A DNA stretch of 64,000 nucleotides from Orbaceae bacterium ESL0721 (GCA_029433365.1 JAQTHZ010000002.1:248001-312000); one strand, 5' to 3'; shown: positions 49,064-57,887, numbered from the stretch's first letter. The notes: generated from the letters alone by a model not told the origin. Made by a program: numbers and translations.

Positions 49064-49110
49064 GCGTTGTGAATTGATAACCCAGTTCACAACAACACAG
49101 TTCACAACGC
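49064..49110 (+). terminator. Hairpin between recA and recX with alternative pairing
   Basis: GCGTTGTGAA (49064-49073) pairs perfectly with TTCACAACGC (49101-49110). Because CAGTTCACAAC occurs twice (49083 and 49098), GTTGTGAA can also pair with the nearer copy. It probably limits read-through into recX. Confidence 0.65.
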
Positions 49111-49200
49111 GCTCTAAACTATTCACCTATCCATAATCAAACCATTTAATTAAATGCTTTGATTCAATATAACTAATTAAAATAATGGGTGTTTACCATC

Positions 49201-49740
49201 ATGGATGAACAACTCGCTAAAATTCTTCGTAATAAAGCTGTGCAACTTTTAGCGCAGCGAGATCACTCCTCGTATGAGCTTTCACAAAAATTGCTGATCT
49301 TTGCTACAAAATCATTTTTATCTAAAAAATCTTATGAAAAAGCCGCATTTAATGATGATGAAATATATGAGCAGAAGAGGGCTGAATATCGTCTCTTAAT
49401 TGCAGATGTGATCAGTTACTGTACTTCTCATGGATGGATAAATGATGCTGAATATGTCAAAAAATATATTGATATGCAGGTGCGCAAGGGCAATGGTAGA
49501 TATAAAATTGCTATGGAGTTAAAACAGCGTGGTTTGCAAATAGAAATTGTACAATCTATGTTATCGAATACCTATATTGATTGGGCAGAAGTTGCCGCCA
49601 ATCAAATAGTAAAAAAATTTAAGCAGATCAATAAAAAAGATCAAACCCAAAAGAGAAAAATTGTTCAATTTTTACTATCTCGAGGTTTTGCTCAAGATGA
49701 GATTAAATCAGCCTATTTTTACTGTAGTAACCCCATCTAA
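49201..49740 (+). CDS. recX: RecA regulator RecX
   Basis: Binds RecA filaments and limits their growth. 179 residues from the ATG at 49201, with the three-helix repeats of the family: CTSHGWINDAEYVKKYIDMQVRKGNGRYKIAMELKQRG is the central signature, and LLSRGFAQDEI lies near the C-terminus. An insert around LSKKSYEKAAFNDDEIYEQK makes it somewhat longer than E. coli RecX (166). It lies downstream of recA, with a hairpin between them. The ribosome-binding site is weak, consistent with low RecX levels. Confidence 0.93.
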   Translation: MDEQLAKILRNKAVQLLAQRDHSSYELSQKLLIFATKSFLSKKSYEKAAFNDDEIYEQKRAEYRLLIADVISYCTSHGWINDAEYVKKYIDMQVRKGNGRYKIAMELKQRGLQIEIVQSMLSNTYIDWAEVAANQIVKKFKQINKKDQTQKRKIVQFLLSRGFAQDEIKSAYFYCSNPI

Positions 49741-49854
49741 ATCTATACCTGTCTTTGATAAATTTAATATTTGCTTTTACAACTTAATCGGTAAAAGGTA
49801 TATTAGCAGAAATTAAAAATTACAGTTTTTGGAAGCATTTTTTTGGGTATATAA

Positions 49855-52488
49855 ATGAAAAGTACTGCACAAATTCGTCAGACATTTCTTGACTTTTTTC
49901 AGAGCAAAGGTCATCAAATTGTCGCTAGTAGTTCCCTAGTTCCGCACAATGATCCTACATTACTTTTTACCAATGCAGGGATGAATCAATTTAAAGATGT
50001 TTTTCTTGGTGTTGATAAACGCCCTTACTCACGTGCAACTACTTCACAACGTTGTGTACGTGCAGGTGGCAAACATAATGACCTTGATAATGTTGGTTAT
50101 ACCGCACGTCATCACACTTTTTTTGAGATGTTGGGTAATTTCAGTTTTGGTGACTATTTTAAACATGATGCTATCCATTTTGCTTGGGAGCTGTTAACAG
50201 GGAAAGAGTGGTTAAATCTCCCTAAAGATAGACTGACAGTCACAGTATATGCAACAGATGATGAAGCCTATGATATTTGGGCAAATGAGATTGGTATTCC
50301 AAAAGAGAGAATTATTCGTATCGGCGATAATAAAGGCGCCCCTTATGCTTCTGATAATTTTTGGCAAATGGGTGATACAGGTCCTTGTGGGCCATGTAGC
50401 GAAATTTTTTATGATCATGGTGATCACATTTGGGGTGGACCGCCTGGAAGCCCTGAAGAGGATGGGGATCGCTTTATTGAGATCTGGAACATCGTTTTCA
50501 TGCAGTTTAATCGTAAACCTGATGGCACAATGGAACCACTGCCTAAACCATCCGTTGATACGGGGATGGGGTTAGAGCGTATTGCGGCAGTATTACAGCA
50601 TGTAAACTCAAACTATGATATCGATCTATTCCAAAAATTAATTAAAGCTACAGCTGAACTGATTAAAGTTAACGATCTGTCCAATAAATCGTTGCGCGTT
50701 ATTGCCGATCATATTCGGTCATGTGCATTTTTAATATCAGATGGGGTTTTACCATCTAATGAAGGTCGTGGTTATGTCTTACGTCGTATCATTAGACGTG
50801 CTGTCCGTCATGGTCATATGCTTGGTGCAAAAGAGGTCTTCTTTTATAAGCTTGTTAAGCCACTTATTGATGTGATGGAGAGTGCTGCTGTAGAGTTGAA
50901 TAGTAATCGTCAATTAGTTGAAGATACGCTACGCATTGAAGAGGAGCAGTTTTTAAAGACATTAGAACGCGGTCTATTCTTACTTGATCAAGAGCTCAAT
51001 AAGATGAGTGGTAAAGTGTTGTCAGGTGAAGTTGCATTTAAACTGTACGATACTTATGGCTTCCCATTAGATTTAACTGCTGATGTCTGCCGTGAAAAAG
51101 GTATTACCATTGACGAAGCAGGATTTAATAAATGCATGGAAGAGCAGCGTAAACGAGCACGTGAAGCAAGCTCATTCACATTCGATTATAGCAATGTTAT
51201 TCAGTTAGATGAGAAGAGTGAATTTTTAGGTTACCAAGAGAGTGAAACATCAGGTAAAGTCATTGCTCTGTTTAATAAGGGTGAACGCGTTGATCAATTA
51301 AAAGCAGGTGAAGAGGGGATCATTATTTTAGATAAAACCCCTTTCTATGGAGAATCAGGTGGTCAGGTTGGTGATAAAGGGTTATTAACCTCATCTACCG
51401 TTAAATTTACGGTAACTGATAGCCAAAAATATGGAGAGAGCATTGGTCATTTGGGTCAATTAATTGATGGAACAGTTAAAGTAGGTGATACCTTAACGGC
51501 AGCTATTGATGCAGAGTTACGTGAACGTATTCGACGTAACCATTCAGCAACGCATCTATTGCAGGCGGCACTACAGCGTGTACTTGGCAATCATGTTCAT
51601 CAAAAAGGTTCACTAGTTAATGAGAGTTATCTACGTTTTGACTTTTCGCATAATCAGCCAATCACTCGTGAACAAATTATTGAAATTGAGAACTTAGTCA
51701 ATCAACAGATCCGACGTAACTTACCGGTCACAGTAGAATTAATGCCAATTGCAGAAGCTAAAGATCGAGGCGCAATGGCACTGTTTGGTGAAAAATATGG
51801 TGAAACTGTTCGCGTGCTGACAATGGGCGATTTCTCTATTGAACTTTGTGGTGGTACCCATGTTGATCGAACTGGTGATATTGGTCTCTTTAAGATTATT
51901 TCTGAATCGAGTATTGCAGCCGGTGTTAGACGTATAGAGGCAGTTTCAGGTCAAGGTGCGATGGATTATATCCATCAAGATGAAAATTTATTAAATCAAG
52001 TTGGTTTGTTAATTAAGAGCGATAAACTAGCTGTTGTAGGTCGTTTAGAGCAGTTATTAGATCAAACCAAACAGTTAGAGAAGCAAATTGATCAATTAAA
52101 ATCACAACAAGCTAACCAAGAAAGTGTACAATTGTTAAACCAGTGTGAGAAAATTAATGATAATTATCTGTTAGTTGCTAAAGTCAATAATGTTGAAGCA
52201 AAAATGTTACGCACAATGATTGATGATTTAAAAAATCAATTAAAATCAGGTATTATTGTTTTAGCTACGGTTAATGATAATAAAATTAATCTTGCTGCTG
52301 GTGTTACCTCTAATTTAGTAAATGTAGTAAAAGCAGGCGAGCTAATTGCTCAACTGGCATTAAAAGTAGGTGGTAAAGGTGGTGGAAGAGCTGATTTTGC
52401 TCAAGCAGGAGGCGTTGATATCTCCGCACTTCCAGAAGCATTGTCCTCTGTGAAAAATGAGATTAGTCATAAATTGCAAGCAAATTAG
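49855..52488 (+). CDS. alaS: Alanyl-tRNA synthetase
   Basis: Charges tRNA-Ala; 877 residues, matching E. coli (876). N-terminal class II core ([18 protein letters not shown], then [14 protein letters not shown]), an editing domain with zinc-binding [11 protein letters not shown] (about 563-573) and [13 protein letters not shown] (about 666-678), and a glycine-rich C-terminal C-Ala domain ([15 protein letters not shown], about 842-856). It is followed after 30 bases by csrA. Confidence 0.98.
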   Translation: MKSTAQIRQTFLDFFQSKGHQIVASSSLVPHNDPTLLFTNAGMNQFKDVFLGVDKRPYSRATTSQRCVRAGGKHNDLDNVGYTARHHTFFEMLGNFSFGDYFKHDAIHFAWELLTGKEWLNLPKDRLTVTVYATDDEAYDIWANEIGIPKERIIRIGDNKGAPYASDNFWQMGDTGPCGPCSEIFYDHGDHIWGGPPGSPEEDGDRFIEIWNIVFMQFNRKPDGTMEPLPKPSVDTGMGLERIAAVLQHVNSNYDIDLFQKLIKATAELIKVNDLSNKSLRVIADHIRSCAFLISDGVLPSNEGRGYVLRRIIRRAVRHGHMLGAKEVFFYKLVKPLIDVMESAAVELNSNRQLVEDTLRIEEEQFLKTLERGLFLLDQELNKMSGKVLSGEVAFKLYDTYGFPLDLTADVCREKGITIDEAGFNKCMEEQRKRAREASSFTFDYSNVIQLDEKSEFLGYQESETSGKVIALFNKGERVDQLKAGEEGIIILDKTPFYGESGGQVGDKGLLTSSTVKFTVTDSQKYGESIGHLGQLIDGTVKVGDTLTAAIDAELRERIRRNHSATHLLQAALQRVLGNHVHQKGSLVNESYLRFDFSHNQPITREQIIEIENLVNQQIRRNLPVTVELMPIAEAKDRGAMALFGEKYGETVRVLTMGDFSIELCGGTHVDRTGDIGLFKIISESSIAAGVRRIEAVSGQGAMDYIHQDENLLNQVGLLIKSDKLAVVGRLEQLLDQTKQLEKQIDQLKSQQANQESVQLLNQCEKINDNYLLVAKVNNVEAKMLRTMIDDLKNQLKSGIIVLATVNDNKINLAAGVTSNLVNVVKAGELIAQLALKVGGKGGGRADFAQAGGVDISALPEALSSVKNEISHKLQAN

Positions 52489-52518
52489 CGCTATACTTAA
52501 CTAAGAATAGGAGGTCTA

Positions 52519-52722
52519 ATGTTAATTTTGACCAGAAGAATAGGGGAAACACTTATTATTGGTGATGATGTAGTGATCACTGTATTAGGTGTTAAGGGTA
52601 ATCAGGTGCGAATTGGTATCAATGCACCTAAAGAAGTTTCTATTCACAGGGAAGAGATATATAACAGAATTCATCACTCCCCAGATACAATTAGTGATGG
52701 ATCTACAGAGGAAGAGTCGTAG
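52519..52722 (+). CDS. csrA: Carbon storage regulator CsrA
   Basis: Dimeric RNA-binding protein that represses or stabilises target mRNAs at GGA motifs. 67 residues; [18 protein letters not shown] and [21 protein letters not shown] are diagnostic. The Arg at 44 in IHREEI, required for RNA binding, is present. The strong AGGAGG before the ATG is itself a potential CsrA site. Confidence 0.98.
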   Translation: MLILTRRIGETLIIGDDVVITVLGVKGNQVRIGINAPKEVSIHREEIYNRIHHSPDTISDGSTEEES

Positions 52723-52753
52723 TTGGGTAGTAAATAGCCATTTAAAACGGGTT

Positions 52754-52781
52754 AGTCAAAAAATAATTGACTTATTTTTTG
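52754..52781 (+). terminator. Terminator of csrA
   Basis: AGTCAA and TTGACT form a 6-bp stem with a 7-base loop, followed by TATTTTTT. It is short but well placed. Confidence 0.6.
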
Positions 52782-52839
52782 TAAACCGTAATATGTGCGC
52801 CACACATTATGTTTTATTCTGATATGAAACATAATGATT

Positions 52840-52932
52840 GGTGAGATGGCCGAGAGGCTGAAGGCGCTCCCCTGCTAAGGGAGTATGCGGTCAAAAACTG
52901 CATCGAGGGTTCGAATCCCTCTCTCACCGCCA
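52840..52932 (+). tRNA. serV: tRNA-Ser (anticodon GCT)
   Basis: 93 bases with a long variable arm, acceptor stem GGTGAGA/TCTCACC, anticodon GCT at 52874-52876, T-loop GGTTCGAATCC and encoded CCA. It sits downstream of csrA as serV does in E. coli. Confidence 0.97.
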
Positions 52933-52995
52933 TTTATAGTTAAGATGTTAACCATTTTAATTATAGTTGGGAGAAGTTAGATATTTATAGATTAT

Positions 52996-53072
52996 GCATC
53001 CGTAGCTCAGCTGGATAGAGTACCCGGCTACGAACCGGGCGGTCAGGGGTTCGAATCCCTTCGGATGCACCA
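52996..53072 (+). tRNA. argV: tRNA-Arg (anticodon ACG)
   Basis: 77 bases, acceptor GCATCCG/CGGATGC, anticodon ACG at 53030-53032, T-loop GGTTCGAATCC, encoded CCA. It is the first of three tRNA-Arg genes in tandem, like the E. coli argV group. Confidence 0.97.
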
Positions 53073-53122
53073 TTTTATAAAAATTGTGACTTGCTTAAGT
53101 AATATGTTATCAAGTAGTATTT

Positions 53123-53199
53123 GCATCCGTAGCTCAGCTGGATAGAGTACTCGGCTACGAACCGAGCGGTCAGGGGTTCGAATCCCTTCGGATGCACCA
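53123..53199 (+). tRNA. tRNA-Arg (anticodon ACG), second copy
   Basis: 77 bases, anticodon ACG at 53157-53159. Differs from the first copy only in a compensated anticodon-stem pair. Confidence 0.97.
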
Positions 53200-53258
53200 T
53201 TTTTAAAATTGTTATAGAACCATTTTATAGCTTTTCCTTTCCTAATGCGAACTTACAA

Positions 53259-53335
53259 GCATCCGTAGCTCAGCTGGATAGAGCACTCGGCTTCGAACCG
53301 AGCGGTCAGGGGTTCGAATCCCTTCGGGTGCACCA
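53259..53335 (+). tRNA. tRNA-Arg (anticodon TCG), prophage integration target
   Basis: 77 bases, same body as the two neighbours but with anticodon TCG (53293-53295) and an acceptor stem GCATCCG/CGGGTGC that contains a T-G pair. The integrase gene begins 165 bases after its 3' end, so this tRNA is the likely attB. Its 3' part is probably phage-supplied (attL). Confidence 0.93.
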
Positions 53336-53439
53336 TTACTTAAAAGATCCACAACGATACACGACGCTCAAAGCCTTATGGTGTAAGGGGATTTCAGAGA
53401 TTGCTCACGATTAGTTATGACGCAGTACGATTGACAACG

Positions 53440-53499
53440 ACGGTATTTTAACGGTATTATCCACGGTATTTTAAAAGCGCCTTGGAAAAAAAATACCGT
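53440..53499 (+). promoter_or_regulatory. Octamer repeats ACGGTATT upstream of integrase
   Basis: ACGGTATT occurs at 53440, 53451 and 53463 as direct repeats 11 and 12 bases apart, and inverted (AATACCGT) at 53492-53499, touching the integrase ATG. The one-helical-turn spacing suggests a protein array, such as integrase arm sites or an operator for the AlpA-like regulator. Confidence 0.6.
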
Positions 53500-53500
53500 A

Positions 53501-54673
53501 ATGTTAACAATCAAGTCTATAGAAGCGGCCAAACCTAAAGACAAAGCGTATAAAGTAAATGACTATGAAAGCCTCTACCTATACATCACCCCCTCCGGTA
53601 CCAAATCATGGCGATATGATTACCAAATTGATGGAAAGCGTAAAACTCTAACAATCGGTAGATACCCGTACATCAGTTTATCAGAAGCGAGGGAAGAGAA
53701 AGAGCTTGCTAAAAAGCTATTGCAACAGGGTAGAGATCCAATCTTAGAACGCAAAAGAAGTAAGCTTTTAGCTAATATTGATCGAGATAATACCTTTGGA
53801 AAAATAGCAAGAGAGTGGTTTGAAGCCAAAAAAAGCTCTTGGTCCCCCAATTATTGGGGGGATATCATAGGTATCTTAGAACGTGACGTCTTCCCAACTT
53901 TAGGTAATAGACTAATTAACGACATTAAACCTTTAGAAATGCTGGCAGTCTTAAAAGCTATCGAAAACAGAGGGGCTTTAGAAGTTGCAAAAAAAGCAAA
54001 AGGACGTTGTAGCGAAATATTTAGATACGCGATCGTAACGGGACGCGCGGAAAATAACCCAGCAAGGGATCTAACCTCTGCTATGAAAAAAAAGAAACAA
54101 AAAAATTATCCTTTTTTGGCTACCGCTGACGAAATGCGCGAGTTCATGCTAGCTTTGAGCCGTTATTCAGGCAGCCTTTTAACTCGCTACGCAACCCTAC
54201 TTTTAATTTATACCGTTCCAAGGACGATAGAGCTCCTAAGCATGAAATGGTGTAACGTTGACTTTGACCAGCAACTGGTAACTATCGAAGCTGATGTTGT
54301 AAAAAAAGATCGCATACACCTAATACCATTATCAAAACAGGCGCTGGCTATTTTAAAGTTTTTACATCCTATAACTGGAGACGGTGTTTATGTTTTTCCT
54401 AACAGGGTACGTATTAACGAGCCTATGTCAAATGGTGCTATTTTGCATGTAATTAGGCGCATAGGGTTTGCTAACCGTGCGACGGGGCACGGATTTAGAC
54501 ATCAATTTTCAACGGTGTTAAATGAGAATGGCTTTAATAGAGATTGGATTGAAAAGCAGCTTAATCATGAAGAGGGGAATGTGCGAGGTGTTTATAACCA
54601 CGCACAGTATTTGGAAGGGAGAAGGGAAATGATGCAATGGTATGCAGATTACATCGATAAATTAACCGCATAG
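53501..54673 (+). CDS. int: Prophage tyrosine integrase (P4 type)
   Basis: Site-specific recombinase that inserts and excises the prophage. 390 residues with an N-terminal DUF4102 arm-binding domain (MLTIKSIEAAKPKDKAYKV, WRYDYQIDGKRKTLTIGRYP), a core-binding domain (about 105-185) and a catalytic domain. The catalytic residues visible are the Arg in TVPRTIELLSMKW, HGFRH (His-x2-Arg), the His in LNHEEGNVRG and the Tyr in VYNHAQYL. It starts immediately after an inverted ACGGTATT octamer. Its last 12 bases overlap the convergent AlpA-like gene. Confidence 0.96.
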   Translation: MLTIKSIEAAKPKDKAYKVNDYESLYLYITPSGTKSWRYDYQIDGKRKTLTIGRYPYISLSEAREEKELAKKLLQQGRDPILERKRSKLLANIDRDNTFGKIAREWFEAKKSSWSPNYWGDIIGILERDVFPTLGNRLINDIKPLEMLAVLKAIENRGALEVAKKAKGRCSEIFRYAIVTGRAENNPARDLTSAMKKKKQKNYPFLATADEMREFMLALSRYSGSLLTRYATLLLIYTVPRTIELLSMKWCNVDFDQQLVTIEADVVKKDRIHLIPLSKQALAILKFLHPITGDGVYVFPNRVRINEPMSNGAILHVIRRIGFANRATGHGFRHQFSTVLNENGFNRDWIEKQLNHEEGNVRGVYNHAQYLEGRREMMQWYADYIDKLTA

Positions 54674-54877
54674 CTGTAATTTATATTCTTGCTCTTTGGC
54701 GTTAAGATAAGCATTGATTGTGGATAGTTTCCACCTAGGGTGCCTACCGAGGTAGAGGTCAGGTGGTGGGAACTTACCAGAAGCTACCCATTTATCTAAG
54801 GTTGTGTTATCGATGTCACCTATATAATTGCAGACTTGTGCTTTACTATATCGTGGGTCGATAGTTGTTTGTTCCAT
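54662..54877 (-). CDS. AlpA-like helix-turn-helix regulator (possible excisionase)
   Basis: 71 residues: YSKAQVCNYIGDIDNTTLDKWVASGKFPPPDLYLGRHPRWKLSTINAYL fits the AlpA/MerR-like DNA-binding domain of small phage regulators. AlpA of cryptic prophage CP4-57 activates the integrase gene, and relatives act as excisionases. The convergent position next to int with a 12-bp overlap fits such a role. AAGGGG precedes the ATG, just after the stop of the upstream gene. Confidence 0.8.
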   Translation of the reverse strand: MEQTTIDPRYSKAQVCNYIGDIDNTTLDKWVASGKFPPPDLYLGRHPRWKLSTINAYLNAKEQEYKLQLCG

Positions 54878-54879
54878 TT

Positions 54880-55176
54880 TTATACCCCTTCTGGTCGTTT
54901 GGTTAATGATTTACGCCAGTCAATACCGGTTGTGTCGATGTTTATGATGTCAACGATACGTGAATCGACTTCACTACGACATGACCAATGATATCCTCTT
55001 TCTAAAACATAAGGTTCTCCATTAAACATGTAAACCTCGCCGTCAAAATCCATAGCGGCGAATTTCCATTTAGAGGGGATTATTTCCCATGGAATAGGTA
55101 AAGGTGTTGCTTTTGAATTAATTAGGTAGTTTTTAGTAGCTAATTCTTCACCATCAATCTTTACTAAATCTGACAT
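54880..55176 (-). CDS. Small prophage protein, unknown
   Basis: 98 residues from the ATG at 55176 (MSDLVKIDGEEL), with AAGGAAGTAA in front. The longer frame from 55269 overlaps the preceding gene and is rejected. The sequence has a Trp-rich middle (PWEIIPSKWKFAAMDFDGEVYMF) and no motif I recognise. It starts one base after the stop of the gene before it, so they are translationally linked. Confidence 0.65.
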   Translation of the reverse strand: MSDLVKIDGEELATKNYLINSKATPLPIPWEIIPSKWKFAAMDFDGEVYMFNGEPYVLERGYHWSCRSEVDSRIVDIINIDTTGIDWRKSLTKRPEGV

Positions 55177-55177
55177 A

Positions 55178-55495
55178 TTATTTACTTCCTTCTGGTTTGT
55201 TGAGTTCCTTAAAAAACCATTCCGTGATATTTTCATAGTTTTTACAACTAGGAATTCTGCAACCACCACCCATCGCCTCGGGTATTAATATTACAGAAAA
55301 AAGTTTTACATAGAATGGATATTGGATTGGCTTATAAGATTGTGAAAACCTACCTCTACCGGTGCCCTTACAATTCCAACTTATACAAGCATCAATGCAA
55401 GCATTAACAGCTAATGCAAATTCGTGATCTGTTTTTACTTCAATTTTCCAACCGGGTTTATCTCGAAGTCTTTTAATAATCTTTTGATTCTTCAT
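55178..55495 (-). CDS. Small prophage protein, unknown, Cys-rich centre
   Basis: 105 residues. Cysteines occur as CIDACISWNC in the centre and CRIPSC nearer the C-terminus, which could bind a metal, but the spacing is not a standard finger. GAGGAAATC precedes the ATG. It lies between the methyltransferase gene (11 bases upstream) and the 98-residue protein gene. Confidence 0.65.
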   Translation of the reverse strand: MKNQKIIKRLRDKPGWKIEVKTDHEFALAVNACIDACISWNCKGTGRGRFSQSYKPIQYPFYVKLFSVILIPEAMGGGCRIPSCKNYENITEWFFKELNKPEGSK

Positions 55496-55506
55496 ATTGA
55501 TTTCCT

Positions 55507-56283
55507 CTAATATTGACTCTCTTCTTCTTTAATGCGTTTTATCTGTTTTAAATGTTTTTCAACTCTTTCTTTAGCTATATCAAAATATCGATCATCTTTT
55601 TCGATACCAATGAATCGTCTATTTTCATTAATACATGCTATACAAGTTGTGCCACTTCCCATTGTAAAATCCAAAACTGTTTGATTTTCATCTGTATACG
55701 TTTTTATTAAATATTCACATAAAGCTACTGGTTTTTGGGTCGGATGAAGTGATGAGTTTTGTATATCCGAAGAAAAAGGCTGTATTGAGCGTGGATAGCG
55801 CTCAGTAGATGTATACATATAATCATTTTTCATATGCCCATAAATTTCAGTTTGATGTTTAGATGTACGGAAGGATTTTTTTAATTTATGATTTTTAGTT
55901 TTTTGTGGATTGTAAATAGGTTGTTTTTTATAAAAAACACTAATTATTTCATGGTTTCGCATCGGCTGTTTTTTAGCATTTAAAAAACCTGTACCCTTAA
56001 TCTTGTCCCATATCCAGTCATATTTAAAATTTTGTAAATTAGAGCATCTTAATATACTACTAAATGGCTCTGCTCCGAATAGTGCAACCGCAGCATTTTC
56101 TTTTACAATTCTATTTAGTTGTAACCAAACAGCGTCCAAGTCTAGGATAGAATCCCATTTACACCTAGTTGTGCCATATGGCATATCGCAAAGTACCATA
56201 TCTATGCTTTTGTCTGGAATCTCTTGCATTAGATTTAAACAATCGCCGTGTAACAAATTCACACTGTTTTTTTCAAACGGCAT
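55507..56283 (-). CDS. Prophage DNA methyltransferase (N6-adenine/N4-cytosine, beta class)
   Basis: 258 residues. Motif IV reads DMPYGTT (about 33-39; DPPY is usual, D-x-P-Y is allowed). Motif X lies near the N-terminus (LLHGDCLNLMQEIPDKSID), and HPTQKPVALCEYLI plus DFTMGSGTTCIACI give motif I near the C-terminus. The order IV then I marks the beta class. No restriction endonuclease gene is next to it, so it is probably an orphan enzyme that protects phage DNA or alters regulation. GAGGAG precedes the ATG. Confidence 0.9.
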   Translation of the reverse strand: MPFEKNSVNLLHGDCLNLMQEIPDKSIDMVLCDMPYGTTRCKWDSILDLDAVWLQLNRIVKENAAVALFGAEPFSSILRCSNLQNFKYDWIWDKIKGTGFLNAKKQPMRNHEIISVFYKKQPIYNPQKTKNHKLKKSFRTSKHQTEIYGHMKNDYMYTSTERYPRSIQPFSSDIQNSSLHPTQKPVALCEYLIKTYTDENQTVLDFTMGSGTTCIACINENRRFIGIEKDDRYFDIAKERVEKHLKQIKRIKEEESQY

Positions 56284-56384
56284 ATCATTTCTCCTCTAAT
56301 ATTTAAATAACTTAAAACATGAGCAATGACATCAACCATCCAGCCATTGCCCAGCATTTTGTAGCTTCGCTTGTTGCCTATTGA
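56259..56384 (-). pseudogene. C-terminal fragment of a C5-cytosine DNA methyltransferase
   Basis: The minus-strand frame reads GNKRSYKMLGNGWMVDVIAH followed by VLSYL and ends at 56259, overlapping the start of the next methyltransferase. RxxxLGNGWxVDVIAHxxxxL is the motif X ending of phage Dcm-type enzymes. Upstream the frame is closed by a stop, and none of the catalytic PCQ or ENV motifs remain in the spacer. Confidence 0.55.
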
Positions 56385-56422
56385 TTAAACTTTTATGTTA
56401 TCCATCTAAGTTGTTATTAATT

Positions 56423-56443
56423 AAAAAACCGCACTAGGCGGTT
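56423..56443 (-). terminator. Terminator after the SPFH gene
   Basis: AACCGC and GCGGTT form a 6-bp stem with a 5-base loop, and the minus strand continues into Ts. Confidence 0.8.
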
Positions 56444-56446
56444 ATC

Positions 56447-57310
56447 TTATTTTTTAGCATCAATGAATGGTAATGATGAATTAGGGAGCATAGTAACTGG
56501 CAATTTACCGTCCCATTTTTCTGCTTTGGTAAGCTCTATAAGTGTGGCGTTCTCTTTGAGGGCTTTTGTTTTAGCTAGAATAGCTTTAGCTTCTGCATCC
56601 CCCTTAAGGATAACTGATTCAGCTTCTGCTTTTGCTCGAACCAGTGTACTGTCAGCTAGGGCTTGAGCCTTAGTAACAGCAATTTCAGCGCTAATTTTCT
56701 CTTTTTCCAGATTCTGCTTTTGTGTTTGTACTTCAACTTCAGCTTTCATTCTATCTTCAACAGATTGATTATAGGCTTTTGAAAAATCTATTTCTTCAAT
56801 TTGAACAGACTCAACAATGATTGGGTAGTTTTCGAGAGACTGCTTAATTGCTTCGTTAACTTCTTTAGCAAATTGTGGTCGTTTTTGCACAGCTTCAATA
56901 GCGCTATAGTGACCAAATACATTTTCTATCTGATGTGGCACTTGTCGCTCTATAGTATTAGAGACCAGCCCCTCAATATCTTTAAAAGAAAAATAGACCT
57001 TTTCAACTTCACCTGCCGGAATTTTAAAAGTTACTGAAGCTTTGATCTCGGCAGTTTGTTGGTCTTTACTATATGCAGATAGTCTATCAAAAGTTTTGTT
57101 ATGTGTTCGTGTACTGATATATTTAACAGAATCGACAAATGGCAATTTAAAATATAGCCCTGCATCAACAGCCCTATTTACAGCACCATTTCTTAGTTGT
57201 ATTCCACGTTCACCGGCATCAACTGTGTACCAACCAGCTAAGGCCATATATAAGACAAGCACGATGGAAATAGCTATCGCCACTATTCCAAAAATAGATA
57301 TATTTTTCAT
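56447..57310 (-). CDS. SPFH/Band 7 (prohibitin-like) membrane protein
   Basis: 287 residues: one N-terminal membrane helix (IFGIVAIAISIVLVLYMALAGW, about 6-27), then an SPFH domain (YTVDAGERGIQLRNGAVNRAVDAGLYFKLPF), then a long Lys/Glu/Ala-rich coiled coil (about 185-265). Bacterial SPFH proteins such as HflK/HflC assemble into large rings in the membrane and control FtsH protease. HflC/HflK in E. coli affect the lambda lysis-lysogeny decision, so a phage-borne version could act on host proteolysis or exclude other phages. That is inference. It is preceded by a 25-residue membrane peptide gene whose stop lies in its ribosome-binding site. Confidence 0.85.
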   Translation of the reverse strand: MKNISIFGIVAIAISIVLVLYMALAGWYTVDAGERGIQLRNGAVNRAVDAGLYFKLPFVDSVKYISTRTHNKTFDRLSAYSKDQQTAEIKASVTFKIPAGEVEKVYFSFKDIEGLVSNTIERQVPHQIENVFGHYSAIEAVQKRPQFAKEVNEAIKQSLENYPIIVESVQIEEIDFSKAYNQSVEDRMKAEVEVQTQKQNLEKEKISAEIAVTKAQALADSTLVRAKAEAESVILKGDAEAKAILAKTKALKENATLIELTKAEKWDGKLPVTMLPNSSLPFIDAKK

Positions 57311-57321
57311 TAATTTTTCTC

Positions 57322-57399
57322 CTATTTATTACGATTAGATACAAGTACCAATAAAATCATTATGAGTAGCGCAATTGCTACTCCCATTAAAAATTGCAT
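57322..57399 (-). CDS. 25-residue predicted membrane peptide
   Basis: A short frame with a near-perfect ribosome-binding site (CGGAGG, six bases before the ATG) encodes one hydrophobic helix (FLMGVAIALLIMILLVLV) with the basic tail SNRNK. Its stop codon TAG forms part of the TAGGAG in front of the SPFH gene, so the two are tightly coupled. It may be an accessory subunit of the SPFH protein or a holin-like peptide. No family is recognised. Confidence 0.65.
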   Translation of the reverse strand: MQFLMGVAIALLIMILLVLVSNRNK

Positions 57400-57671
57400 A
57401 AAACCTCCGAAGTTATTACCCCTCTATCGCCACTGGCGAGGCTACCAGCTACGTACTTTATGGCTTGTATATTTCAAGTTAGTAGGCTCTTGTGAGGAAT
57501 AAAACAGTCATAGCTACAGACTAACCATCAACGCGTATACCAGACGCTAATTTTGGCAATAGATATCCGCACATTGAATAATCAACGTGATAAGAGTGGT
57601 TAACTTTATAATAGGGTTACTATGTAGCTTACCCACATTCTCTTATGGGTAAGCTATTTACGTGAAGGTAT
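57400..57671. other. Prophage spacer without a clear gene
   Basis: 272 bp. It contains CGCC-ACT-GGCG near 57429 and, at 57625-57656, a perfect 11-bp hairpin TAGCTTACCCA/TGGGTAAGCTA. The latter lies just after the stop of the 71-residue gene and may end its transcript, although no T run follows. Confidence 0.5.
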
Positions 57672-57887
57672 CTAGCGGCTTCGTCTTTGTGATTCTTCTT
57701 GGATAAAAGAAAGCAGATCGTAAGATAGTGACTTGCCGAACGGATAGAGATCTAACAACTGAACAGTTTCAAGGAAAAGATCAAAATGCGCGAAAACATC
57801 TTTTTCTGAAAGATAAGCAGGTGGGCATATATGTTCTTGCGTTTTAGTTTCCTGGTGTTTCCCGTTTAATTTAGATTGGTTAGACAT
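57672..57887 (-). CDS. Small prophage protein, unknown
   Basis: 71 residues from the ATG at 57887, chosen because GGAGA lies in front of it. The frame from 57956 has a poor initiation context. The N-terminal half is hydrophilic (SKLNGKHQETKTQEH) and the C-terminal half amphipathic (FAHFDLFLETVQLLDLYPFGKSLSYDLLSFI). I do not recognise it. Confidence 0.55.
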   Translation of the reverse strand: MSNQSKLNGKHQETKTQEHICPPAYLSEKDVFAHFDLFLETVQLLDLYPFGKSLSYDLLSFIQEESQRRSR

